The notes under the pieces: generated by a model
Seen by the model: the letters and a program-made list of their open reading frames with translations, nothing else
What the model was told of the DNA's origin: nothing
Databases searched by the model: none
In this document: positions 55,636-64,000 of the stretch, piece by piece
Position numbering within the stretch: position 1 is the first letter of the stretch
Layout: each line of letters opens with the position of its first letter
Assembly: GCA_027487435.1 (NCBI GenBank)
Contig: JAIYDP010000272.1
Coordinates: 1 to 64,000, forward strand
From: Verrucomicrobiaceae bacterium
Lineage (GTDB): Bacteria > Verrucomicrobiota > Verrucomicrobiia > Verrucomicrobiales > Akkermansiaceae
Length of the DNA: 64,000 bases
Direction: 5' to 3'
Program-made: the position numbers and the translations under genes

Positions 55636-57960
55636 TCACCAATCAGTTTCAGCCACGTCGAAACAGCCGTCGTCGACCAGCTCATGGGGCCGCGCTCTGA
55701 GAGGGTAAGTGGCGTCCTTCGCTAGCAGACCACGCCGCTCCAACAGCGACGCAACTGGGGCTTTGGCGGTGATAAGGGCCTCACTATCATGCCCCTCCTC
55801 CTTGACCCTCTGACGGCTGTGGTGGTTCGGCTGCAAATTCTCGCCTTCGCCGCGAGTCCCTGGGCTGCGTAATGCCGCAACCGCTGGGGTGCTCATCGTC
55901 GGCTCTACAAGGGGCGATGATGCAATGGCTGAGAGCAATAAAGTGCCCCCAGAATCCTCGCGGCCAACACTCTTGCGATAGGCGCTCAAGTAACCCCCCT
56001 CTGTCGCAACGATGGTTTCGTCATGGCGGAATGAACGATTCCGAGCGCCTGCCAGTTCGTCGTAAGTATCATCGCGCGGGGTCGACGCCCGGCGAGAGCG
56101 GGCGAGTGATGAGTAGCCGCCGGAAGCGCGCTCAATGCGGCCGCTGGCACTACGAGGACGAATGGGGGTCACAGCCTGAGGAGTCAACCGAAGCTGCAGA
56201 CGCTCCCCCTTACGCGACTTGAGCCGATGGAAGAATGGGCCCGACGTATCTTCGCGATTGATCTGCTCCGCTCGGAGACGTACGGCTTGAACGTGCACTG
56301 CAGCGATGAGCAGAGAGGGCGACGCTGCACCTCTTGGACCTCCTCTTCGATTCGCTTCTCTCGCTCAACCTGCAGCCAACTGTCCTTCCGCCGCTGCAGG
56401 TCCTTCTCGCGTGAAACCAGAGATGTTCTGAACGACATCAGCAATGGCGGCAGCAGCAGAGAACCCATGGCGCCTCGCCAAATGCATTGGCGACACCGAC
56501 GGCATCGGCTTGAACGGGAACTCGTGCTCCTTGTAACGTTCCCGCAGCTCGTCCCTCTTCCGCTCATACACCGCCTTCTGCAGGCATCAGATTTAGCTCG
56601 TGGAAACGCGAACATATTGCAAAAGTCTCTCATAGCGGTTGCTGCCCCGGAAATGGCGATTCCGTTCCGCGTCGATCTTTTGGGACCGCGCGCTGATGGC
56701 TGGCCTGCCGCAGATTAGCAAAAAGGCTTTCGGTTTAAGGGTTTCCCACCGAAACGAAAAGCTCGGCTCTAAGGACGACATTCCCACAGGTCCGCCCTCT
56801 TCCGTCGCCGCGTCAGGGACGACGGACGCGTCGCTCAGAGAGGGGGTGACAGAGGGAGCGGTCAGCCGCACGCCTGACGGCGTCCGCCTGCCTCTCCTTT
56901 CCTTTAAGTGGTCAGATGTCAAATTTGAAGCCACGCACAAGGTCTTCGACAATGCGGCGGCTCTCCATTGAAATCGAGCGCGCCGCATGCTCCGCAACCT
57001 CTCGGCGGCGCTCCTCTTTGTCCATGGCAAGAAGAATCTTCTTCCGTTTCATTTCTTCTGCGAGGCCAAACAACGCATCCCCGATCGGACCCTCCCGCGT
57101 CTGTTTCAGAGTCAGCGACGGTGCCTCGAGATTTCGAAAACAGATGATGTGTACAACGCCCAACTGACCATCTCCGTAGAGACCGCGTTGATGGTCGGGA
57201 CGAACAGCGGCTGCCCGGTCTCGGAGTCTCTGGTCGCATAAGAGGGAGGGTCCTGCGCGATGGCACCTCAACGGCAATTCTTCGCGCGAGCGCTCCGAAT
57301 TTAGTTTTGCCAGTGCCAGCTCGTAGAGGCCTTCGCCTCCACTTCGCCGCCGCTGAGGGATTGGACTTTGGGGCCTTGCGACGAGGGTTGGCTTTCCAAA
57401 TGCTAAAAATTAGCGACGCTTCAAGTGAGGACGTCAAACCCTGCGACATTTCATCCTCCTGTTCCTGCTGCTGACGCACGCGACGCAGGCTGTAGACCTG
57501 CCCGTTTGCAAGCAGCCGATCCTCCACCGCCATCGCCCGACGCGTACTACTGCTCCTCCTGATGGCGCATCAGACGGCAGCGCCACCCCTACCTCTTGTT
57601 GATGGACGGCGCACGACACTCCCCAACTTCGTCGATAATTCGCTGCTCTTGCTGCAGCTGGATCCGTTCCTTGCGTGCTTTGTCCTTCGGTCATTAAGAA
57701 CGGTGGCGTTGGCGCACCCATTGCAAAATCTTTGCGATCGACCTGTCCAATTTCTTCGACGACGCGCAAATCGAAGGTTGCTTCGTCACTTCTGCGTCTC
57801 TGCTCAATCAAACGCCGTTTCATTTGATATTGATGAACCTCTCGGCACTTGTCAGGATGTGCTGCATGACGCGGCGGCTTATGATACGTTTCGAATACGA
57901 AAGGAGACGCTCCTCTGCTTTCGTTCGAGCAAACGCGACGGCACCGCCATGAGGGGTTGT
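55636..57960 (-). CDS. Arg-rich coiled-coil, probably cytoskeletal protein
   Basis: A gene of many small exons with low sequence complexity. Coding-looking segments, 5' to 3', are AFARTKAEERLLSYSKRIIS, YQMKRRLIEQRRRSDEATFD, KARKERIQLQQEQRIIDEVG, RVRQQQEQEDEMSQGLTSS, VYERKRDELRERYKEHEFPF with KPMPSVSPMHLA, FKPYVSERSRSIAKI and a disordered Ser/Arg-rich tail ending at 55636. The alternation of KER-type coiled coil with short F-K-P-x-P motifs recalls microtubule or centrosomal proteins (for example the FAM161 style), but I cannot make that identification. Exon joins are mostly unresolved, so the gene may be two genes. It lies head to tail with the p25-alpha-like gene. Confidence 0.4.
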
Positions 57961-58082
57961 GCCACCGCTGGCCGCTGAGAGCTTCCAGCCGCTCTCGACG
58001 ATGGCTGACGGGGGCGCAAGAAGGAGCGAGAGGGGTCGAAATGAAGGATGTGCAACCTCAACAATAGCAACTCCCTTGAGGG

Positions 58083-59101
58083 TCAGCGCAGGGGACGTTG
58101 GCGCACGTTTGAGTAGTGCATGTGCTGGAGCAACAGTGCGACACAGTCCTGGCCAAACGACACCGAGGCCACGCTCTCAAGGCATCGAAAAAACGCCGCA
58201 ATGGCGTCCTCTGCAGAGGCACAATCGTGCAAGAACTCGTTGTAAAGCTTTGTGGCGTCAGAGACAGACTCATCATCCAACCGTCGCTGCTTTCGAAATA
58301 TTGAGAAGGTCCGGAACGACGTCAAAGTCTTCGAGGAACTTGACGAATGTGTCTCTCGACAAGTAAGGGCGATCCCGCACATCGTGGCTGGCCCTCTGCT
58401 TCGCAGCGTCTTCTGACAGGCCGTGATAGTGTGAGAGAATCTGTTTGATAAGGACCCTAAGAGCTGCGGCAAAAACTTTTTCAACAGACGGCTTGCATGA
58501 GAAGTAGGGAGACTCGACTTGCTGTAGCGCAGCAGGCTTTTTCGTCGCCGTCAAGTCTTGGGGCTTTTGATCGGATGAAGCAGATGAAGGCCCGTTACTT
58601 GAAGGGCGCGAGGATTTTGGCGGAGGGGACTGTCGGACGCGCTTGGGGGAATTGCTAGAGGTGAGGCAAGGAAGGCCAGGAAACTGCGGGATGAGCGACG
58701 CAGATTCTCAAGATTTTACAAATTGGGACGTCATGCATGAAAGGGATTCTTCTTTTGACGCCTTGGGACCGATCAGACGGCGGCCCAAAAAAATCAATGC
58801 CGTCTTGAAATCCTGCAGAGACATCACAGCCTCTGTCTCTCGTAAAAGGCTAAGAAATGCCATGGAACGCAATGCGATAAATTGAAAAAAGGCATTGGAG
58901 TGCGCGGATATCATTCAACTTCCTGCGGGCGAACTGGAGGGCCGTTTCGACGTCGAATTGCCGCAGAGACCCCGACGAAACAAACTTCGCATCCCGGCAG
59001 AACTTGTAGAACTTCACAGGACCCATTGTCGTCGTGTTGAGAGGATCCCCGTACGAGCAATAGTATTCAAAAACCTTGCGAACGTCCGAGCTCTCGTTCA
59101 T
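58083..59101 (-). CDS. p25-alpha (TPPP)-like protein with second EF-hand-like half
   Basis: The start MNESSDVRKVFEYYCSYGD with VKFYKFCRDAKFVSSGSL, then (after an intron of about 62 nt) EAVMSLQDFKTALIFLGRRL, follows the p25-alpha pattern: F-x-x-y/f-x-x-G-D, K-f-x-K-x-C-x-D, and x-F-x-x-A-L. A Ser/Pro linker (SNSPKRVRQSPPPKSSR) leads to a second helical half: PSVEKVFAAALRVLIKQIL, YLSRDTFVKFLEDFDVVPDL and, after a 34-nt intron (GTTGGATGATG...GCCACAAAG), LYNEFLHDCASAEDAIAAFF. Stop is TGA at 58083. TPPP proteins bundle microtubules and are common in flagellates. The second half resembles EF-hand pairs without visible calcium loops. Subfamily unknown. Confidence 0.55.
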
Positions 59102-59416
59102 ACCCGGTAAACGTCACTCGTGATTGATGGCTGCACTAACAAAAGGCCAGTTTTGTTATCTTTTTGTAGACTGTACTGAGTGAGAATTATTCCTTTGTGG
59201 AACCGTTTAAACAAATTTGCACAGAGATTGCGTTCCAGCTACACTCAGGAGTGATAGTCTACAGTTTTGCAAAGCATCGATCAAATCGTTGACTTGACTG
59301 TGACTTGACGTCGATTGACGGAAGGGCAACGAACCGTTGCTGCGAAGAAATATGGCATCGGGAAGGTGGCCTGAGAAGTATCAGTCCCCTCCCATGTTAC
59401 TCGTGCATTCATTTTG
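59102..59416. promoter_or_regulatory. Divergent intergenic region, nothing specific seen
   Basis: About 315 bases between the start codons of the p25-alpha-like gene (minus) and the EF-hand gene (plus). It is the likely shared promoter of two putative flagellar genes. No repeat, RNA gene or recognised motif was found. Several tgac-type short repeats near 59290-59320 are too short to interpret. Confidence 0.3.
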
Positions 59417-61553
59417 ATGAAAGCCTCACTCTCTGTCAATGAGATTGCTGACGTCGCAGCTTTAAGTCCCCGAGCCCTGTCGTGCATTGGTCACACAGCG
59501 CGGATTTCACTGGGAAACCGAATTTCTCCCCTACTGGATTCTATTATGGTCCCAGAACTGACGTCCCATGGTCCTGGCACATCATGTGGAAAAAGCGCGT
59601 CGAGAAGGAGCGGGAAAACAATCCCGAGTGGAAAAAGTCGAAGCCGGAAGTGCAAGCGCCGACGGAGGTCCAAAAAGAGTTGATAAGAGTCTCTGAGAAA
59701 GCCCTTCAACTGAAGCCGAAGACTATGTCTGAAGCGTTGCGGGACAAGTCGTTTGGTCGCATTCTGGAGATTGAAAGAGAAGAACACAAGAAAATGCAGG
59801 CTTTGATTGCGACGGTGAACACGAAGATAAACGGACTTGAAAACGCGCTGTCTTCGACAAAAGTCTTGAAGAAATTAAAGACAACGACTCCGTCAGTGCG
59901 GCCTACGCCTGCAGAACAGAAGAGGAGCAAGTCATCCATGGACACCGTCATGGGAAGCTCGGGTATGCAGCCACCCCAGCCGAGGGCGCTGTCGTCGCTT
60001 GAAATGTCCGTGCCCTTTTCTCCAGCAGCCAGTGCGACCAGGGCGCTGTCTAGATCCTTTGACTCCACTGCGCCTCTTCCCCAGATCAGCACTCCCCCAC
60101 GGAGGGACACTTCAGATGCGATCAGCGTGCTGTCTGGTAAAAGGAGCATACTCAACGTCGACGAATTTGCAAAGGGCGTATCCATCAAACAGAACTTCGC
60201 TCTGCCGAGGAGAAAAGCGCTCGAACTCCTCAAGGAGAAGCTCCAAGGGCGTCTCAGCTCGGGCCCAAACGAGCTTCGCAGAGCTTTCAAGGTCTTTGAT
60301 AAAGGAGGTCACGGGTACATCACATGGGAGAATTTTTGCCGAGTCCTTGAGAATTTTGGGATGGGAGACGTCATGCGAAAGGAGGTTGGGTGGGATGGTG
60401 ACGACTCTGACGGTTGCAGGATGCGCTATGGTTTTTCAACCGATTGGACAAGGATGGAAATCACCAAATTGACTACAATGAGTTTGTCTCGAAGCCGCTT
60501 GATGAGATCTTCGACTTTGACAAGATGTCGGACATTGATGCGAAGGAGTTGAAGCCAGCTTCAAGGAACTCTGTCCTCCGACGGGCGGCGGCAACCAAAG
60601 CTGCTGCTGCTGGGCGAAACATCATCATGGACCCTCCAGAGACTCCGGAGCTCAAAGGGAGGCGGCACAACCCTGCGGTTGACGACATCACCGTACCTCA
60701 CGTTTCTATGGTCACCTGATCCACAAGATGGAAAATCAATTCTTGGACGGGGGTGATCGAACCTCGCTGAGCAAAGAGGACGCCATCGCAATGATTAGAG
60801 AGAAAGTTAAGACGAAGCTTAAAGGTGGCCCTGGAGAACTCAACCGAGCGTTCCGCAAGTTTGATTTCAACAGCAGTGGAACCATCACTTGGAACGAGTT
60901 TGTATCAGTTCTGGGCGACTTTGGTATCAAGCACCTCATCACGAAGGAGGTTGAATTTGAATTCGACTGTAAGCTAATTTGTGAAGGTTGCCAAGAGCGT
61001 TTTCAAGTCGTGGGATAAGAACGGAAACAACGAGGTTGAGTATGACGAGTTCCTTGCTGCTGTGTTCGGCGATGGTTACAACAATGCAGTTCTTGAAATG
61101 CCGTCCATGAGCAAGAAGGGTTCTTGCCTTTGCGTTTCACATGGAGGCTCACTTCGCAGTTGTCACGCACAAGTACAAGTTCGACCCCATGTCTGAAGAG
61201 ACGGCAGAGCAGAGGCAGGCCCGCCTTCTGAAGCTGCTAAGGACCAAAATCAATGAGAGGCTTGAAGGCGGCCCTCAAGCTCTGAACAGAGTGTTCTTGA
61301 AATTCGACTCGTGGGGCTCTTCAATACGGATCTGATATTCCAGCGACCGCTCGGGTACCATTACTTGGCTTGAGTTCATCACCGCTCTCAACAGCTTTGG
61401 TCTTGCGAGTATGGTGTCGAAAGATGTGAGCGCTCTGGTTGTGTTAGTCGTTAACGTGGTGAGGATGCCAGGGCCATTTTCCAGCTGTGGGATGGCAATG
61501 GGGACTCTGTTGTGAGCTACCAAGAGTTTCTTGGGTTTCTGAAAGGGGACTAG
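59417..61553 (+). CDS. Multi-EF-hand protein with three duplicated EF pairs
   Basis: Starts MKASLS, then a 32-nt intron and SPSPVVHWSHSADFTGK with NFSPTGFYYGPRTDVPWSW. A coiled coil and a Ser/Pro-rich linker follow. The C-terminal half is three copies of one module: a helix ending L-x-(G/S)-G-P-x-x-L-x-R (GRLSSGPNELRRAF, LKGGPGELNRAF, LEGGPQALNRVF), a degenerate EF loop (FDKGGHGYITWENF, FDFNSSGTITWNEF, SGTITWLEF), then a second EF hand with a good calcium loop (NRLDKDGNHQIDYNEF, WDKNGNNEVEYDEF, WDGNGDSVVSYQEF). At least five introns fall between the modules. Stop is TAG at 61551-61553. This is a calcium-sensor protein, and the long structured N-terminus suggests an axonemal location. The same 'GGP' modules occur in flagellate EF-hand proteins. 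Confidence 0.75.
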
Positions 61554-61599
61554 GTGAAATAATAATGTATTGAGTGAAATTTCTTACACTGCACGCTCA

Positions 61600-62346
61600 T
61601 TACAAATCCTTGAGACTTTGTTCGTAGACTTTGTTCATCAAGATATCGTAACCCTCAGTATTGCAATGGATGCAGTCTGCAAAGTACTTCGCAGGCGAAG
61701 GAAATAAAACGTCCGGGTAAGGTGGGGGCACACCAGACTTCGCTTGGCTCTGAAGCGTCCCCCAGAGCGAAACGTAGCTTACGTTGGGCATCGAGTTGGC
61801 GATTGCATTCTGTACGTCCCCAATCCGAAGAAATATTCGGTTAATTTCGTCCTGTCCAAGTCCATGGAATATCGTGATTGCAGTCGCAATGCAGTCCTTG
61901 CTCTGGACGAAGTTGACTAAGTCATAGCCTGACATGACCACCTTGATATCAGGTCTGACTGAATGAAGGGATGAAATGATTACGCGCACATTCTTATCAA
62001 TGCGATCCCACATCCCTTCGGTCTGATTCTTTATGTAGTTTTGCATCACATCATTTCCCGAGATAGACAACCATACAATCTTCGTCTCGTCAGACACTAC
62101 TGATGGGAGATATGATGAATTCGTTGCCCACTGCTCAGCTGTTGACCCTGGAACTCCTTTGTTGGCAACCCGAATGTCAAAGCGAAGCCGCTTTGAAAAC
62201 TGTCGTTGAATGGCTGGAGCAGCAAGGTAAGCCCAGCTGTCCCCAAACGCTACGACTTCATATGCAGTCCGGTCTTCGTGCTCCGCAGGAAATGCTGGCA
62301 ATCCCACTGCCGCTGTGAACAAGGCAAACATCAAAATGCCATTCAT
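61600..62346 (-). CDS. Secreted SGNH/GDSL hydrolase
   Basis: A 248-residue single-exon protein with a signal peptide (MNGILMFALFTAAVGLPAFP). SGNH blocks are present in order: VVAFGDSWAY (block I, nucleophile Ser), VANKGVPGSTAEQW (block II Gly), WLSISGNDVMQ (block III, G-N-D) and DCIHCNTEGYDIL (block V, catalytic Asp and His three residues apart). Candidate N-glycosylation sites include ATNSSY and IKNQTE. This fold covers lipases, acyl-esterases and carbohydrate esterases acting outside the cell or in the endomembrane system; the substrate is not predictable. The sequence has no intron. Its start is 110 bases from the stop of the next minus-strand gene. Confidence 0.8.
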   Translation of the reverse strand: MNGILMFALFTAAVGLPAFPAEHEDRTAYEVVAFGDSWAYLAAPAIQRQFSKRLRFDIRVANKGVPGSTAEQWATNSSYLPSVVSDETKIVWLSISGNDVMQNYIKNQTEGMWDRIDKNVRVIISSLHSVRPDIKVVMSGYDLVNFVQSKDCIATAITIFHGLGQDEINRIFLRIGDVQNAIANSMPNVSYVSLWGTLQSQAKSGVPPPYPDVLFPSPAKYFADCIHCNTEGYDILMNKVYEQSLKDL

Positions 62347-62456
62347 GATGGATAAACGATTACTCGCTTTTAACCATTAAAATACAAATCAAGATTCGAA
62401 AACCCAAGCGATTCCAAACCAATTATCCGTGACATAAATTTCTGATCAGACGTTTG

Positions 62457-62933
62457 TCATCCAGTCGTCCACTAAAGGATTTCAACAAAACAGGACAAGA
62501 CATACTCTTAGCGGCGGTCCTCCCGTTGCGTTTGCTCCACTGGAGGCTACCGGCTGCTTGGCAACATTCGATGTTGCAGACAGCGCTGGCGCTTTTGCAA
62601 GCCTCGACTCAGCAGCAGCTGCTAGAAGATCTCTTTTTTTTTTCCGATCTTCTTCAAACTCTGGCCAACTTGAAATAGATCCGTCATGGTACGCACATTT
62701 CTCATCATCCCTGCGCTATCGGAATACGGAATTGTATCAAGCAACCAAACTCCCCCCTTCGCGAAGGCATCGCAACCTGGAGCACGACAAGGCAAAGTCC
62801 GTTTATCACAATTTCGGCACTTGAAGATGCTTCTCCTGTTGAGAGCTGTATTCACTGTCACTATTGCATGCATAGCAATGCATTTGCACCATGAGCAACG
62901 ACCATGCTTGTCCTCAGCGTCGTCCCTGTCCAT
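62457..62933 (-). CDS. Small Cys/His zinc-binding protein, function unknown
   Basis: About 140 residues, starting MDRDDAEDKHGRCSWCKCIA. Cys/His pairs are regularly placed: CSWC...H, then RRSIFKCRNCDKRTLPC, then APGCDAFAKGG, and after a 35-nt intron (GTTTGGTTGC...ATTCCGATAG on the minus strand) RRDDEKCAYHDG. The pattern C-x2-C...H...C-x2-C-x4-T-x-x-C...C-x-x-F-A is one I associate with an unnamed eukaryotic family. The rest is KKKRDLLAAAAESR and an Ala/Ser-rich tail; a possible last intron (GTATGTCTTG...CCTTTAG) leads to WTTG and TGA at 62457-62459. It is divergent from the LRR gene, 60 bases away. Confidence 0.5.
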
Positions 62934-62993
62934 TCCATAACAGCTCAGAAGTCTATCTATTTAAATTAGTCAATTGTACCGAAAGAAACGTTG

Positions 62994-64000
62994 ATGTCGG
63001 CCAACTTTGAAACTCTGTACAACAAGCGGTCAAAGAAGCCACGTCAAGATGTCGTTGCTTGGTTTCAAGAGAAGAATGATAGGTCTCTGCGGCTGTTCTG
63101 AAATTGACGCTCGAAGCTCTTACGATGGGGTGTGCCACTTTGCGGGCAATTCGCATGAAAATTTCAATAACAGGTGGACCGATGATGACATCGAGGACTT
63201 CAGCAATTCAGTTCTGGAGTCTGGGGAATCTATTATGTCGCTCGATCTCTCGTACAATCAGATAACGACGAAGGGCTGTTCTGCGATCTCAAATCTCATA
63301 ACCGTACGAAGCGTCTGCGATTCCTCACTCATCAGATGTGTGCAACACTTCGCTCGATTGATATCTCATACAATGACATTGGGCCCGAGGGGGCAGTCAC
63401 GCTGGCAGATGCACTCGGCTCTAGCCCATCTGTTCAGTGGATCAACATCTCGGGCAATCAAATAGGCGACAAAGGGGGCCTTAGTTTCGCGAAAGCAATC
63501 ACTGTGCCTGTGCGACCTCATCTTCTGACCCCTCAGCAAAACCTGCGAATTCGACAGCTTAACGTTTCGCATTGCCAAGTTGGGATTGCAGCATACAGCG
63601 CCATTTGCATTGCAGTTTCATCCCATCCTGCCATGGAGTATCTTTTTCTTGACAACCCGGCCCTGCCTGGCAATGCGCAGGTGGAGGCACAGCCTCTCTT
63701 TCTGATAGAAGCAGAGCCATGCTGCTGCTGCGATTGCCAACATGCTGAAGAAGAATCGATCTTTGGTCCATTTGTCCATCAAAAAGACAGGACTTCGAGA
63801 CGACTCGTTCCATGAAATCGCTTTCGTGTTGGCCAGGAATAATCAGAGTTTGGCGTCGATTGACTTCTCTTCGTCTGTCTGCTCTATCTGCTGATTGACT
63901 TCAACAGAAACGCGCTGACCGAGATGTGTGGCGAAGACGTGATGGAGCTTGTGAAGCGCAACACTTCTCTTTTTAGCGTCCGCCTCAGCCATAACCGAAT
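62994..64000 (+). CDS. Ribonuclease-inhibitor-type leucine-rich-repeat protein, 3' end outside window
   Basis: Starts MSANFETLYNKRSKKPRQDV. A 34-nt intron (GTCTCTGCGG...GCTCGAAG) leads to YDGVCHFAGNSHENFNNRW. Leucine-rich repeats of the RI/NLRC type follow: IMSLDLSYNQITTKGCSAIS, LRSIDISYNDIGPEGAVTLA, VQWINISGNQIGDKGGLSFA and RQLNVSHCQVG with YLFLDNPALPG. At least two further introns (near 63302-63333 and 63515-63540) separate repeats, one exon per repeat or so. The reading continues to the window edge (TSLFSVRLSHNR). No other domain is visible. RI-type LRR proteins are common as axonemal or signalling scaffolds in protists; the role here is unknown. Confidence 0.7.

Noticed and set aside
1-64000. 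tRNA, rRNA, CRISPR array, insertion sequence, retroelement, telomere or centromere repeat
   Set aside because: No cloverleaf, rRNA core, direct-repeat array, terminal inverted repeats, transposase or reverse transcriptase motif was found on either strand by reading.

Overview
The window is nuclear DNA of a flagellated, free-living-type unicellular eukaryote (a protist); I cannot name the species. Almost every gene is broken by very short GT-AG introns (about 31-60 nt, with a strong excess at exactly 34 nt). Both strands are used, intergenic gaps are tiny, and the genes are eukaryotic housekeeping genes: RPL11, RPT4, RPN9, exportin-T, a complex I subunit and LAMTOR2. No bacterial, organellar, viral, transposon, tRNA, rRNA or CRISPR signature was seen. 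Flagellum, centriole or cytoskeleton-type genes are frequent (Sfi1-like repeats, IQ motifs, p25-alpha-like, several EF-hand-like proteins), which argues for a flagellate. A perfect fungal-type Zn2Cys6 domain, a Pmp-like receptor kinase and a probable TSET subunit are unusual company and narrow the lineage without fixing it. All exon joins were worked out by eye, so boundaries are approximate unless a motif spans the junction.

Layout. 0-7 kb: an EF-hand-like protein cut by the left edge, a CYP7/8-like cytochrome P450, an EXPERA-domain membrane protein, the Fe-S carrier ISCA1 and a TPR protein. 7-14.3 kb: a large chromatin/DNA-damage-type protein (four BRCT, two extended PHD, one BAH domain), followed after 5 bp by a HEAT-like protein resembling the TSET subunit TASH3/TSAUCER, then convergently a Zn2Cys6 transcription factor. 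14.9-21 kb: a DNA polymerase delta-like catalytic subunit whose three exonuclease motifs all look destroyed, and an Sfi1-like centrin-binding protein. 21-28 kb: a receptor-like TKL kinase with a beta-helix ectodomain and an MFS transporter.

28-36 kb: a signal-peptide-bearing O-GlcNAc-transferase-like enzyme, proteasome ATPase RPT4, TMEM230, RPL11, an EamA transporter and an ankyrin-filamin-SAM scaffold. 36-48 kb: a TPR/disordered/IQ protein, a glycogenin-like GT8 enzyme, a ubiquitin-like/flagellar-type protein, NSUN6, a chymotrypsin-fold protein with a Cys in the nucleophile position, RPN9, NDUFA8 and LAMTOR2. 48-64 kb: exportin-T, DDX51, several small unknown proteins, coiled-coil, p25-alpha-like and EF-hand proteins, a secreted SGNH hydrolase, a small zinc-binding protein and an LRR protein cut by the right edge.

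The genes do not form one pathway; this is an ordinary gene-dense nuclear region. The observations most worth following are the proofreading-dead Pol delta paralogue, the BRCT-ePHD-BAH architecture and its near-abutting TSET-like neighbour, the GxCGG protease-like protein, the secretory GT41 enzyme, and the tight 34-nt intron class.
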